Positions 49,705 through 60,480 of a DNA stretch of 64,000 nt are shown here, in pieces. Position 1 is the first letter of the stretch. The number at the start of each line of letters is the position of its first letter. The position numbers and the translations under genes are program-made. Source of the stretch: Tritrichomonas musculus (Eukaryota; Parabasalia; Tritrichomonadida; Tritrichomonadidae). The stretch is taken from contig JAPFFF010000028.1 of assembly GCA_039105265.1 (NCBI GenBank), positions 930,001-994,000 of the forward strand. The letters run 5' to 3'. The notes under the pieces are model-generated. The model was not told the DNA's origin. It searched no databases and saw only the letters and a program-made list of their open reading frames with translations.

Positions 49705-50907
49705 TTATTTTTTTTTTATGAAAAGATTTAAATCAACTTCAAATGAATCATGAGCAAGCGATGAACAATTTTCAAAAGCATATGATCCACATTCTTTAAG
49801 AGATGATGGTAATATATTTTGATTAAGAGATTTACATCCTAAAAAATCCCACTTTTCAATTCTTTCCAATGATGAAGGAACTGTAAATAAAACTTTTAGT
49901 AGTAAGGATTTTACAGAAGAAGGAATTTTCATTTGCTTAAGATTACGGCATTTATCAAAAGCATATTCTGGCATCATTGTAATATGACAATTAAATATAA
50001 CCTCTTTAGGTATATAACATTTACTAACTGAATTTTCCCCAAATTGAAATGTTGTTTCTGATGATGGAATTATCAACTTTTCTAATGAATAACATTCAGA
50101 AAAAGCTGATTCACCAATTGAGTTGATTGACAATGGAATTATTAATTTATTCAATGATGAACATCCTTTAAAAGTATTTCTTTCTATTGATTTTATTGTT
50201 GTTGGTATTGAAAATGTTTGTATATTCGAACATTGTTGGAAAGCTCCTATTCCAATATAAATCAAAGATGATGGAAGATTTATTTCTTTTAATGATGAAC
50301 ATTTTAAAAACGCTTTGTTTCCAATTGTTTTTACAGATGATTGAATGTTGATTGATTCTAATGAAACGCATCCACAAAAAAGATAATTATTGAATGAATC
50401 CAAACAACAAAAAATAGAAACTTTTTTTAATGATGAACATCTTCTAAATACAGCTTTTCCCAACTGTTTTACAGATGGTGGAATTGTTATTTCTGTAAGT
50501 AAATTACAATCTTCAAATGCAGAGTCACCAATAAAAGTTACAGATGATGGAATAATGATTTTTTTCAATGATGAACAACCTAAAAAAGATTCTTTCCCAA
50601 TTGATGTTACTGATGATGGAATTTTTATTTTTGTTAATGAACAGCATTTATAAAAAACAGAATTTTCAATTGATTGTAAAGATGAATCAATTGATATATA
50701 AGAAAGTGATAAACATTTATAAAATGCAAATTGTCCAATTGATTTTATTGTTGCTGGAATTAATACTTTTGTCAATTTTTCACATTTTACAAAAAATTCA
50801 TGATGAATTTTTTCTTGTTTCATTAATAAATAATACATAATATCTAAATTATTAAATTTTGCTGCATAATATAAGGCTGAAATATAAATTTTTAATAAGA
50901 ATTTCAT
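49705..50907 (-). CDS. Ankyrin unit plus BspA-like LRR protein
   Basis: The 400-residue frame starts with an ankyrin-like unit (ALYYAAKFNNLDIMYYLLM). It continues with some 13-14 BspA/TpLRR repeats of 23 residues: LTKVLIPATIKSIGQFAFYK, LKKIIIPSSVTFIGDSAF, LKEINLPSSLIYIGIGAF. It ends FIKKK. There is no signal peptide, so unlike the 61142 protein this one is probably intracellular. It directly follows (60 bp) the DUF3447 frame at 50968-52026, and the first residues continue its ankyrin series, so the two are most likely one gene interrupted by a short non-open spacer. The frame itself is intact. Confidence 0.85.
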   Translation of the reverse strand: MKFLLKIYISALYYAAKFNNLDIMYYLLMKQEKIHHEFFVKCEKLTKVLIPATIKSIGQFAFYKCLSLSYISIDSSLQSIENSVFYKCCSLTKIKIPSSVTSIGKESFLGCSSLKKIIIPSSVTFIGDSAFEDCNLLTEITIPPSVKQLGKAVFRRCSSLKKVSIFCCLDSFNNYLFCGCVSLESINIQSSVKTIGNKAFLKCSSLKEINLPSSLIYIGIGAFQQCSNIQTFSIPTTIKSIERNTFKGCSSLNKLIIPLSINSIGESAFSECYSLEKLIIPSSETTFQFGENSVSKCYIPKEVIFNCHITMMPEYAFDKCRNLKQMKIPSSVKSLLLKVLFTVPSSLERIEKWDFLGCKSLNQNILPSSLKECGSYAFENCSSLAHDSFEVDLNLFIKKK

Positions 50908-50967
50908 TAAAAATTATCAATTAAGATGTCATTAAAACTCTCTATTTCAAAAAACATCATACAAAAA

Positions 50968-52026
50968 TCAAATAAGGAATTGCATTAAAACTTGCAAAAA
51001 TTTCATTAAAAAAAGTTTTTTTGCAATTAATATTTTTTCAATATTCTTTTCCTTTGATTTCATATAAAAACTTACAAGTGTTGAATAATTATTGCTCGCT
51101 AAAAAATATAAAATATCAGGTTGATTAAAATCAACTGGTATAAAATTGTAATTATAAAACTGAAAACTTATTGAATTGATAGTTTCATCGAACTTTTTTT
51201 GATCTTTAAAAAGGATCAATTGTTGATCTAGAATGTAATTCGCAATATCATTATGACTATGAATAACAAAAGACCACAATGAAGGTTCCAAATCAACGTT
51301 ATTGAACAATAAGTATTGAAAAATTTGAATGGATCCAAAGAAAGCTGTATATTCAATTATTGTTATTTCTTTATTTTTTAAAAATGAATTTGTTTCAAAT
51401 ATTGACGGTTTGATTATTGTTGAATGAAGCGATATATTGGATCTATTGACATAAGAAATAAACTCTTCTACAGAATCATTTCGAATTAATGTGCAAATAA
51501 ATGATTCATTTTCACCTGTTTTTCTTTTTATTTCTATATCTGTATCATATTCAATGACTTCTTTTTCATCTGTTTTAATCAAATTTTTATCAATGAATTG
51601 TTTTAATTCTGGATAAAAAAATTGAATAATTTTTTTCCTTTTTGTATAGTTCATCTCATTGATACAATTGAAAATAGATTCATCAAAATTTATTATTTGT
51701 TCTTCAATAAGAAAAAGAAGGATTATTTTATTTCGTTTGAAAAAATTGAATATTTCAATGTTGGACAAGTTTGTTTGGAGATCTTCTTTAAAATAAAGAA
51801 TAATACATTTGATAATATCAAAAAAAATGGAAGTTCGATGATGATGATTAGAAACAGTTAAAACCATGTTTAAAAATTCTTTTAATTCATCAAAATTTTT
51901 GGTGATTTCTTGTTGTTCAAATATGTTTATTAAATCATCAAAATTCGTGTCATCGTTGTTTTCTATTAAAGAGAGAAAAGTGTTCTGAATTTCTCTTTTC
52001 TTCTTGATGTATTGTTGAATCTCCAT
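50968..52026 (-). CDS. DUF3447 / ankyrin-family protein (third copy)
   Basis: Starting at MEIQQYIKKK (52026; an upstream TTG is unlikely), the ~352-residue protein shows the DUF3447 pattern: KRKTGENESFICTLIRND, KPSIFETNSFLKNK, IIEYTAFFGSIQIFQYLLF. Compared with its relatives at 551 and 24914, about 35 residues are missing between WSFVIHS and HNDIANYI. The two sides share HS/HN text, so a deletion between short repeats is likely. It ends just after YSTLVSFYMKSKEKNIEKIL, the same point as the other two copies. The LRR frame at 49705 follows. Confidence 0.82.
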   Translation of the reverse strand: MEIQQYIKKKREIQNTFLSLIENNDDTNFDDLINIFEQQEITKNFDELKEFLNMVLTVSNHHHRTSIFFDIIKCIILYFKEDLQTNLSNIEIFNFFKRNKIILLFLIEEQIINFDESIFNCINEMNYTKRKKIIQFFYPELKQFIDKNLIKTDEKEVIEYDTDIEIKRKTGENESFICTLIRNDSVEEFISYVNRSNISLHSTIIKPSIFETNSFLKNKEITIIEYTAFFGSIQIFQYLLFNNVDLEPSLWSFVIHSHNDIANYILDQQLILFKDQKKFDETINSISFQFYNYNFIPVDFNQPDILYFLASNNYSTLVSFYMKSKEKNIEKILIAKKLFLMKFLQVLMQFLI

Positions 52027-52176
52027 TTGGCCCAAACAAAAAAAAAATGGAAATATTTATAACTTTTTCAATGGGCAAAAATAAAAATATTTTTTTCAAT
52101 GGGCAGAAATAAAAATGGAAATCTTTATAACTTTTTCAATGGGCTTATATTTACATGCAAGGATTATGTAATATAA

Positions 52177-52707
52177 TAGAGATATTTACCGATACGAAAA
52201 ATGCCAGATACAGAAAAAATACTGAGATAAAAAATATCGATATTTACCGAGTTACTGTAACGTTATTTCATTTGGCAGATCGCTTCAATAGATCCAGAGC
52301 AAAAGGTCAAATCATTTTTTTGATTGTTCAAAATACATGTAAACGATTTTTTTTATGATTGCTTGATATTAGAACTTTTTCTAAATAAATTTTAATAATT
52401 TGACCTTATATCATATGAAAAAATTGTTTGCTCGGGATCTGTTGAATTGCTCTGAGTTTGGTGAAAGCACGTAATTTTTTGAAAAGTAGGTCGGTATTCA
52501 AAAAATACTGGATTTTTTAAAATTTTAAAATAAACAAAATAACAGCAAAGATTAAAACAGTAATCGATATGAAGTATAATTAATCATGGTAACTAAAACT
52601 TAGCATTTCAATATATTTCAAAAGAGTTTTGTCGGTAAAAAAAATTTTTTTTACCGGAGGTTCGAGCCAGTAATATTGATACCGGAGAGGATCTGTAAAC
52701 ATCCTTA
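52177..52707. mobile_element. 531-bp hAT-like element
   Basis: Ends TAGAGATATTTACCGATAC (left) and the inverse of GGATCTGTAAACATCCTTA (right) agree at 14 of 19 positions. Flanks are TAATATAA and CAATATAA (seven of eight bases). The inside has short GC-richer blocks (CTCGGGATCTG, CCGGAGGTTCGAGCC) and no coding. Divergent ends suggest it is older than the other hAT-like copies. Confidence 0.5.
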
Positions 52708-52845
52708 CAATATAATTGATTATTATGAGCTTACATATAAAATTTTATACAAAAAAAATTTGAAAAAAAAATTATACAAAAAAGTTTAAAAATTTTCACA
52801 AATTGAGAGATAATTTGTGCATCCACGTAGAATAAAATCAGGAGC

Positions 52846-53223
52846 TCATTTTGCATAGCATCTATAAAATCCATCTTTTTTAATTATTGTTGACATTTTC
52901 TTTCTAGCACTGGAAAATTCATTAATAATAACACTTGGATTTTCATCATGAATTTGTTTGAAATCAATATTGTAATATGGAAGCATTTGTAAAAGTGCAC
53001 ATTCTGATGATGAACCAACTTATTCAGGTTGACTTTTTCCTTCAACAACTGCGAAAAAAAACAACAGTTGTTCTTCACCATCCATGAAGAATCTAACAAC
53101 TGTCATTTTATTTGATTCTAACAATTCATCAAATATATACGTTTTATCGTTATTTGCCACTTTTACATCTGTAACAAGATTTTCAATATTTGATAACGAT
53201 AAGAAATTTTTAAAATGTTTCAT
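52846..53223 (-). pseudogene. Small conserved-looking gene with an in-frame TAA
   Basis: From the ATG at 53223 the frame reads MKHFKNFLSLSNIENLVTDV and so on to GEEQLLFFFAVVEGKSQPE. It meets TAA at about 53020 and continues open with SSSECALLQMLPYYNIDFKQ and SVIINEFSSARKKMSTI to a stop at 52846. One nonsense codon in about 125 suggests a young pseudogene or strain-specific stop. I do not recognise the family; no signal peptide or membrane segment is visible. It lies about 20 bp downstream of the large Sel1 kinase gene on the same strand. Confidence 0.55.
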
Positions 53224-53245
53224 TTTTTTAGCACAAAACGGTCAG

Positions 53246-56200
53246 TTATAATGTCTCTGGCTTTGTAAATAATCCGAGTCCTTCATAAAAAAGATCATTA
53301 ATTTCAATAATATTTGTATTTGTATTTGGAGTTTCGATTTTTTTCTGTCCAATTATTTCGGAACCAAGAAAAATATTAAAATTGGCATCATATAAATAAT
53401 AAACTTCTCTATATTTTTGAATTAGTAAGTCATAATAAAGAGATAAATTTAGTTCTGATATTATTTTGCATATTTCAAAAGGAAGTTTGCTTGTTTCATT
53501 GGTGTATTTAATGATTTCATTTTTCAGTTTAACAATATCATTGTTATATTTTGAAAGCAAAACAAAGCTTAGCAAATACTTTGAATTTTTAAAACCTTGA
53601 ATTGATGATTTAATCAATAATTCTATAGATTTATCTAAGTTATTATTATTTGTGTTATCTTTGAACAAATAAAATTGAGCCAAATTGAACATTGCAATAG
53701 GGTCATTTTTTTGTTTGATTGCTTCATTAAAATATTCAATTGCTAATCCAGTTTTTTTTGGAATTTCATTACCAAATCCAAATTCATAAAGAATTCCAAG
53801 ATTATTTTTTGCATATTGACAATTAAATGAAGAAGCATTTTTATAATAGTGAATTGCTTTCATGACATCTCTTTCAACATATTTACCTTCATGATAAATA
53901 AACCCAATTTTAAAATTAGATAAAATATCTCCTTTTTCTGCTGACATTTTGTAATAATAAATTGCTTTTTTTACATCTTTTTTCCCATATGAATCAATAT
54001 AATGTATTTGGCCAAGATTGAACATTGCAATCCTATTGTTTTGATTAGCAGCAAGTTGATAATAATATATCGCTTTGTTAATGTCAATAGGAACATACAT
54101 TCCAGATAAATAAATATATCCAATAGATAAAAGAGCACGTGGATAATATTGATTGGCTGAAGATTGATAAAAATAAAGTGCTTTTTTAATATCACGATTA
54201 ACATATTTTCCTTTTTCATATATTTCTCCAAGAGTAAACAATGCTTCTTTATTTTTTTGGCTGGCAGAAAGTTGTAAATAATAAATCGATTTTTTAATAT
54301 CATGTGGAACATTTTCATCGTTATAATATATTATGCCTAAATTATATTGGGCATTGCTATCATTTTGTTGTGCTGCAAGTGTTAAATAATTGATTGCTTT
54401 ATTTATGTCTTTGGCAATATAATTTCCATAATAAAAGATACCTGCAAGAAGATTATATGATTTTACATATTTTTGATCTGCGGCTAGTTGCAAATAATAA
54501 ATTGATTTGTTAAAATCACGTGGAACATGTATACCTTCATAATAAATATAGCCTAGATTATATAGTGATTTAACATCATTTTGTTTTGCTGCAAGAGTAT
54601 AATAATAAATTGCTTTTTGGATATCTCTTTTAACATATTTTCCTTCATGATAAATAATTCCAAGACTAAATTGAGCCTTTTTCAATCCCTGTTCTGCTGC
54701 AAGCGTATAATAATGAATACCTTTATTTATATCATATTTAACATATTTTCCTTCAGTGTAAATTTGAGCAAGATTAAAAAATGTGTCTTTATTTCCCAAT
54801 TTTGCGGCCTGTAAAAAATAATAAATAGCCTTTTCAATATCTTGTTTAACAAAAAATCCTTCTTTATAAATAATTCCGAGAGAATTTAATGCAATTGAAT
54901 TGTTTTGTTTGGCAGATTTTTCATAGTAACTTATTGCTTTGTTAATATTTCTTGAAACATATTTCCCTTCTTCATATAAAGCAGCAAGTAAATACTGTGC
55001 TTCTGAACAATTTTGATTTGCAGAAAGTGTCAAATAATGAATAGCTTTATTAATATCTCTGAATTGTGGTTCTGTCATATAAATTACGCCTAGAAAACAT
55101 TGTGCGATAGGATTATTTTGTTCTGCAACAGGTTTGAAATAATAAATTGCTTTAGGAATATCAGGAGGAATGTAAATATTGGAATAATAAATTCGGCCAA
55201 GCTCAAATTGAGCTTCTAAATGATTTTGATTTGCTGCAAGGGTAAAATAAAAAATTGCTTTTTTAACATCATGATTAACTTTGTTACCATAGAGATAAAA
55301 GTGGCCAAGCATATATTGAGCCTTAACATTATTTTGATTTGCAGATAAAGAATAATAATAAATAGCTTTATTAAAATCATCTTTTGTGAATATTATTTTA
55401 GGAGAATTAAAAAGGTTTCCTAATTCACTTTCTTTAGAATCAGATTTATAGAATTGAATATTTTGGCTTTCATTTTTACATATCATATAACAATTTTCAC
55501 AAAAATAACCTAATAATAATTGGGCTTCATTGTTTTGATATTCAGACATCAAAAACCAAAAAGGGAAAAATAAATCATTATGAAAAAAAATATTTCGTCC
55601 TGTTTGAAGTGAATAGAATTCATTTATGGCTCTTATCTTGGAAAAATATTCTGAATAAAAAGCATCCAACAATAATGAAATCATCAATTGATTATTATTT
55701 GGCTTTGTATTTTCATATTTTTGTAATTTCTCTGAATATTTGATACCAAAGTCAGTAGAAAAGAGTGTTTTAATGATTTTTCCAAGTGATGAAATGTCAA
55801 TCATTTGTGAAAGTGGATCAACAGATGCAATCTTTTCATCAAAATAAATTGAGAATAATTGTGTAAATTGATCATCTGAGTTTTCATTTGTTTTCCTCAT
55901 TCGGCCAAGATCAATCAAATACACAGAATAATTTTCAGCAATTATAAAATTATCTGGTTTTAAATCACGATAAACATATTCGTGATAATGAAGATAATCG
56001 ATAATAAGCATCATTTGAAAAATAATTTTAATTTCAGCTTCTCTTGAAAGTGATTTAAAATCAATTTTGTCCATTGTCTTCCCTTCCATATATTCGAGAA
56101 CCAAGCAGTATTTAAATGATCCAATTTTAGTTGTTCCAAAATACTTTAAAAATAAAGGATGATGAATGTTCAAATAATTTCTTCTTTCTCTTTCAAATAA

Positions 56201-56932
56201 CTTTTTCTTTTCTTCTTCATTTTTGACAATTATGACTTTAATTGCAAAAATTTTTTCTTTGATCAATGAATAATAGAGCAAAACATGTGATGACTGACCA
56301 TATCCAATTAAACGCAGCTCAATAAGTTCCTCTTCTGTAAACTTTTCTTCTTGAATTTTATTTGAGAAGAAATAAAGAAAATTTGTGAATCTATCACTTT
56401 TTGAATTCATTCTTGCTTTTTGTATTAAAAAGCCAAAAATGCACCGAAAAATTGTTTTCCAGTAATTTGATTGATCAAAATTGCTGAAAATTATATTTGA
56501 TTTTTTAATAAAATTATTAATCTCTTGCTTAAAGATATATTCTTCTTTTTCGTTATCTTGTATATTTAATAATAACTGATTTGATTTCGCGAATGTTATC
56601 AGAATTGATTTAATATATGCTGATATGCAATATATTTTTGAGGTATTATTTAGCGATAAAAAAGAGAAAAGAAGAGATATTTGAGATAAATGAATAATTA
56701 ATAATTTATAATCAAAACAAATAATGATATTGGTTGGCGTTGATCTTTCAATTGTATTCAATGCATCTATTATAATAATTTCATGCTTGCTTTTTTGAAA
56801 GATATTATTAATTTCGATATCTCCTTCAGGGAGTTGATAGAATGAAAATTTATCAAGAATTTTATTTAGATAAATGTTTTTTATTTGGATTGTTTCTTTT
56901 GGTGAACATCGTTGAAACTCTTCAAATTTCAT
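53246..56932 (-). CDS. Large kinase-like protein with about 17 Sel1 repeats
   Basis: The 1228-residue protein has three parts. Residues 1-200 are an Asn/Ile-rich N-terminal domain, also seen in other trichomonad Sel1 kinases. A kinase domain follows at about 205-400: glycine loop IGYGQSSHVLLYY, lysine in IFAIKVI, YRDLKPDN for HRD, and DLG for DFG. Then come roughly 17 Sel1 repeats (KAIYYYTLAAKQNDVKSLYN then LGYIYYEGIHV; the unit is 36 residues). The activation segment is short and lacks a clear APE, so activity may be reduced, but Lys, Asp and Asn residues are present. It may be a scaffold with regulatory kinase fold. The frame is intact over 3.7 kb. Many repeats are very similar, so the array probably changes length by unequal exchange. 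Confidence 0.88.
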   Translation of the reverse strand: MKFEEFQRCSPKETIQIKNIYLNKILDKFSFYQLPEGDIEINNIFQKSKHEIIIIDALNTIERSTPTNIIICFDYKLLIIHLSQISLLFSFLSLNNTSKIYCISAYIKSILITFAKSNQLLLNIQDNEKEEYIFKQEINNFIKKSNIIFSNFDQSNYWKTIFRCIFGFLIQKARMNSKSDRFTNFLYFFSNKIQEEKFTEEELIELRLIGYGQSSHVLLYYSLIKEKIFAIKVIIVKNEEEKKKLFERERRNYLNIHHPLFLKYFGTTKIGSFKYCLVLEYMEGKTMDKIDFKSLSREAEIKIIFQMMLIIDYLHYHEYVYRDLKPDNFIIAENYSVYLIDLGRMRKTNENSDDQFTQLFSIYFDEKIASVDPLSQMIDISSLGKIIKTLFSTDFGIKYSEKLQKYENTKPNNNQLMISLLLDAFYSEYFSKIRAINEFYSLQTGRNIFFHNDLFFPFWFLMSEYQNNEAQLLLGYFCENCYMICKNESQNIQFYKSDSKESELGNLFNSPKIIFTKDDFNKAIYYYSLSANQNNVKAQYMLGHFYLYGNKVNHDVKKAIFYFTLAANQNHLEAQFELGRIYYSNIYIPPDIPKAIYYFKPVAEQNNPIAQCFLGVIYMTEPQFRDINKAIHYLTLSANQNCSEAQYLLAALYEEGKYVSRNINKAISYYEKSAKQNNSIALNSLGIIYKEGFFVKQDIEKAIYYFLQAAKLGNKDTFFNLAQIYTEGKYVKYDINKGIHYYTLAAEQGLKKAQFSLGIIYHEGKYVKRDIQKAIYYYTLAAKQNDVKSLYNLGYIYYEGIHVPRDFNKSIYYLQLAADQKYVKSYNLLAGIFYYGNYIAKDINKAINYLTLAAQQNDSNAQYNLGIIYYNDENVPHDIKKSIYYLQLSASQKNKEALFTLGEIYEKGKYVNRDIKKALYFYQSSANQYYPRALLSIGYIYLSGMYVPIDINKAIYYYQLAANQNNRIAMFNLGQIHYIDSYGKKDVKKAIYYYKMSAEKGDILSNFKIGFIYHEGKYVERDVMKAIHYYKNASSFNCQYAKNNLGILYEFGFGNEIPKKTGLAIEYFNEAIKQKNDPIAMFNLAQFYLFKDNTNNNNLDKSIELLIKSSIQGFKNSKYLLSFVLLSKYNNDIVKLKNEIIKYTNETSKLPFEICKIISELNLSLYYDLLIQKYREVYYLYDANFNIFLGSEIIGQKKIETPNTNTNIIEINDLFYEGLGLFTKPETL

Positions 56933-57182
56933 TTGTAACTTTTTATTAAAAAAATTCTAAAGAATTTTTTTTCAATAAAATTTAATCGTTCGGCCAAATA
57001 GGAGATTAGAATTTTCAATAGAAAATTGAATTGTTCTCGATCGATTCAAAAAGTATAATATAACTTTGCTTTTATCTCGGAATAAGCAAATAAAAAAGAA
57101 ATATTAATAAAGGAATAATTTTTAATATTAAAAATTGATATCAATGTATAATTTATTTTAATAAAATATTCAAAACATAATT

Positions 57183-57213
<31 letters not shown>

Positions 57214-57605
57214 ATCTTTTATTTATGGTACAAATCCAGTATGTTATTTTTTGAACTGGAGAAATTGAATGAATTTGAAATTTTCTATTATTTTCAATTT
57301 AATTCAATTTTAAATTCAAAATTTTTATTTAGAAAAAATAAAAATTTCTTGAATATCAATAATATAATATATTAAAAAATATTATTATATTTCAAAGCTA
57401 TATATCAATAATGTAAATAATAAATCATTTAAGAAATAACCTCAAGTAGCGTAATAAAAACACTTTTTTTATTGATTTATGGAATAAATAATGAATTTTT
57501 TAATTTTTAAGATATAATAAATGAATATTAATTATATCTAATATTGATTTAAAAATTTATTAATTAAAAAGAATATTTAATTTTTAAGATATTATTATTT
57601 TTAAA
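56933..57605. other. AT-rich intergenic region with poly-A tract
   Basis: No gene is seen. An A run of about 25 lies at 57183-57208. Between 57350 and 57600 the DNA is almost pure A/T. Confidence 0.55.
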
Positions 57606-58010
57606 TCAAAAAAAAGTTATACCATCCTCAGAAAAAGTTCATAAAATGTTAAAAGCAGGATATAATGAATTACAGTCAAAGAAAGCACTTTCCAATTGTC
57701 AAGATAACCTTGAAAAAAGTATCCATTTACTAAGAACAGGCGAATATGAATTTTCAAAAGAAGAAATGAAAGATTCCAATTTAGTCAAATATGATGAAAA
57801 TCCTTTGATTTATTTAATATTAGGTATTGTTGATAAAATCTTTGATTTACAAGATCATTGTTCAATTTGCGGAGATCCAATTCCACGTTGTTTAAAGCCA
57901 ACTTCATGTGAGAAAAAGATATGTTACACACAATTTTCTAGCATTGGATTTGGCGCCAGTGTTATACAGGAAATAAAGAGAGACACTAAAGTTGCTGATC
58001 TTTTGTTTTT
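57606..58010 (+). pseudogene. Truncated PARP-related protein with UBA-like start
   Basis: The frame is open from about 57616 (VIPSSEKVHKM) and holds an ATG at 57646. A UBA-like helix set (AGYNELQSKKALSNCQDNLE) is followed by LGIVDKIFDLQDHCSICGDP, LKPTSCEKKICYTQF and SIGFGASVIQEIK, ending KVADLL. The last three match the Cys-containing region before the catalytic domain in the PARP6/8- and UBC-type PARP group. The sequence is then cut by a short transposon (58005), and no PARP catalytic domain follows. The upstream end is also missing, so this is a gene fragment. The PARP call rests on motif memory. Confidence 0.5.
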
Positions 58011-58392
58011 TTTTTCCTACACCACTTTTTGAATAGTTTTCCTTTCCATGAGTAAAAAACCTCCATCTTAAGGTGAAATTTTTCTTAATCTGTTAAGAAA
58101 ATTAAACAAAAAAAACGTAAATTAAATTTTACCGAAAAATAATAACTATTTGCTTTTTTTTAATATGAATTTTTATATTTTTACATAATTTTTCAGGAAT
58201 ATGCACACCAGTAATCACCACGGGGATGCACGAAGCCGAATCGAGTTCCTTGAATTGCTGGATGAATCGGGAAGCTATTAAAACTATATAATTATGAATT
58301 ATTTATCAAAAATTGAATTAAAAAAGTATAAAAAGTATTCAAAAAGTTAAAAAGTTTCAAAAAAGTTGTGTAGATAAATACGATTCCCCCTT
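58005..58392. mobile_element. 388-bp MITE (copy 2, inverted relative to 38724)
   Basis: Read on the minus strand this repeats the element at 38724-39131. Its ends are GGGGAATCGTATTTATCTAC and, on the plus strand, CCTACACCACTTTTTGAA. Its core CATCCAGCAATTCAAGGA matches the first copy, as do AAGGTGAAATTT and GTTAAGAAAATT. It has diverged by many small changes, more than copy 1's arms have. No target duplication is certain; the flanks are T runs. It ends the PARP-related fragment. Confidence 0.8.
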
Positions 58393-59400
58393 TTTTTCGA
58401 TTGTTTATATCATAACTTTTTCATATCATGATAATAATATTTTCTGATGGCTCCCAATATCATTGAAAATATTGTGTAATTTATTTTTTTAAAAATGAGT
58501 TTTTCAAAGATTTCAATATACTGGTTAAAAAAGAATAATTTCTTGTGGATTTTTATATTTTAAATCAACAATAGTTCGATAGTACAATATTTATCTTTAT
58601 CTAAAACTTTCATCCTTTAAACTTTTTGGAAAAAATGCAATTTTCATTTGAGAAAATAAGGGGTCATATCAGAATTAAGATCAAGTAAATTCAAACATCT
58701 GATAAAACCTAAAACTTCTTGAAAAAGGAAAATAACTAATGCTAGTTTATTGACATACATGGTGAAGATGCTTTTAAGCTGTTTGATTGAATGCCTTCAA
58801 AATAAGAAGAAAATGAATCTGTTTTTTAATTTTGAATTTCATTTGATAATTCATCTTCAAAATTTTCCAAATAAGAAGAAAGCATCAAAAAAATTAGAGA
58901 TGGCCTAAGACCTTAGGCCAAAGCAATTGTGATGTTAGTATGGTTACTAGATATAATCATTGTTACGATAATCACACTTCTATATATTGAAGACTGAAAG
59001 GTTCCATCAATGATAACTACCGTGAGAACGTTTTTTTTTTTTTTTTTTAAAAAAAAAAAATTATAAACATCATTATATACTACTAGATGCAAATCTACCA
59101 ATACTTCATTAAGAATTACATTCCGTAGGTAATTTGCTGATAGAATTGTAAATAAATATATTGACATACAGTATTTTCTAATCAAAAACTTGACGATATC
59201 TAAATATACATTTAGAAACGAAATATTAAACCTTTTTGTTATTTAAATTGGCGATGGATTAAAAATCATAAGGCTTTGACAAAAAAACGCATCCTTGATT
59301 TAACTGCTAAAATGATTTCAATAATTCCTCTAAAGCACGCAAAATGAATAGGGGATCTCTTTATGTATAAAGAAATCTTGATTGAATTGAAAAAACAAGT
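58393..59400. other. Non-coding region with a short palindrome
   Basis: No gene is visible. GGCCTAAGACCTTAGGCC at 58904-58921 is a near-perfect 18-bp palindrome and may mark a cut-and-rejoined element end. A T/A double run (about 59029-59060) follows. Confidence 0.45.
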
Positions 59401-60480
59401 TAGCGATTTGAAAGTAGGAAAACTTTGCTTGAAAGCGATATACATCTTTTGTTAATACCAACTGATGGCGAGACTGGAACTAATTAGATACTTCATGAGT
59501 TTGGGAAATTTGTAAATGATTTAGAACTTTTAGATTTTGATGAAATTTCATATCACATTTTGATACCAATTTCAGGCAGGCTCTACTTGTTAAAAGTTTT
59601 GAGAAAACGCTTTGGCGAAAATAATATTTCGATGTTTAAAGGTGCTCTTATTTTTAACTCCAGTTATAAAAAAGAATTTCTTCATCTTCACGATTTAGTT
59701 CTTAAAGCATCTGAACCTTCTACAATGCTCGATGACTTGGCCTTCCATTTGTTCAATATATAAAATTAAAAAAATTTAGAAGAGAATGAAGAATTTTTTC
59801 CCACATAGAAATTTATCTATATAAACATTGTTTTCTCATGCGTTTGAGTTTTTTCTGGGATATGAGATGTCTTTCTTATGGAAAGGATCAAGCTCATATT
59901 TCTATTAACGCACAGACTAAACAAGATATCGCTAATGATATTTTGAAAAAGAATAATTTGGATTCTTTGAATACTAGAGGAAAGATTCCAGTATCAGAAG
60001 ACAAAATTGAAGATATAAATTCAAAATGGAATTTAGGCATAATCGATTTTTCACATGATCAAATAGTAGAAATAATTCAATTGAAGTAGGGAGTTAGATA
60101 TGGTAGTGGGCGTTGCAAACCACACTACACACATGAAACTTACACTTTTGGTCTATTTTAATAACGAAAATGGCAAAATGACAATCAAGAAGTGATGTCA
60201 TGATTAACGTCTCGTGGCGCGTATATTTAATGTATAATCTCGACGTCAGAGCTTTTGGTGATGATTTCATGTGTTGCTATCATAAATGCTATAACAATGA
60301 ATGAAATAAAATTTATTGATATCATAAATGAAACGATTAACTGACCCAATCGATTACACACCAATACCAAAAGAATACGTTTTCTTCAGGGAAGGTGGAA
60401 AGCAAGACGTCGTAAATTTCATAGAACCATATTTGAAAGTTGATGGATTTAAAAATTTATATTTTGAGACCAATTGAATA
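59230..60480 (+). pseudogene. Fossil coding region of unknown origin, possibly virus-like element
   Basis: The plus strand holds several protein-like pieces with better base composition than the surroundings, for example SGRLYLLKVLRKRFGENNIS, FLHLHDLVLKASEPSTMLDD, AHISINAQTKQDIANDILKK, and, near 60328, LTDPIDYTPIPKEYVFFREG. None is a complete gene. They resemble the style of Polinton/Maverick cargo genes in trichomonads, but I cannot identify a hallmark (polymerase, integrase, ATPase or protease). The region is broken in multiple places and looks old. A 300-bp stretch at 60090-60400 is GC-richer. Confidence 0.35.

Noticed and set aside
52155-52358. Small protein gene on the plus strand
   Set aside because: It overlaps the 52177-52707 element and has no coding signature.
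52655-52690. tRNA suggested by GGTTCGAGCC
   Set aside because: No acceptor stem or anticodon arm can be formed around it; it lies inside a hAT-like element.
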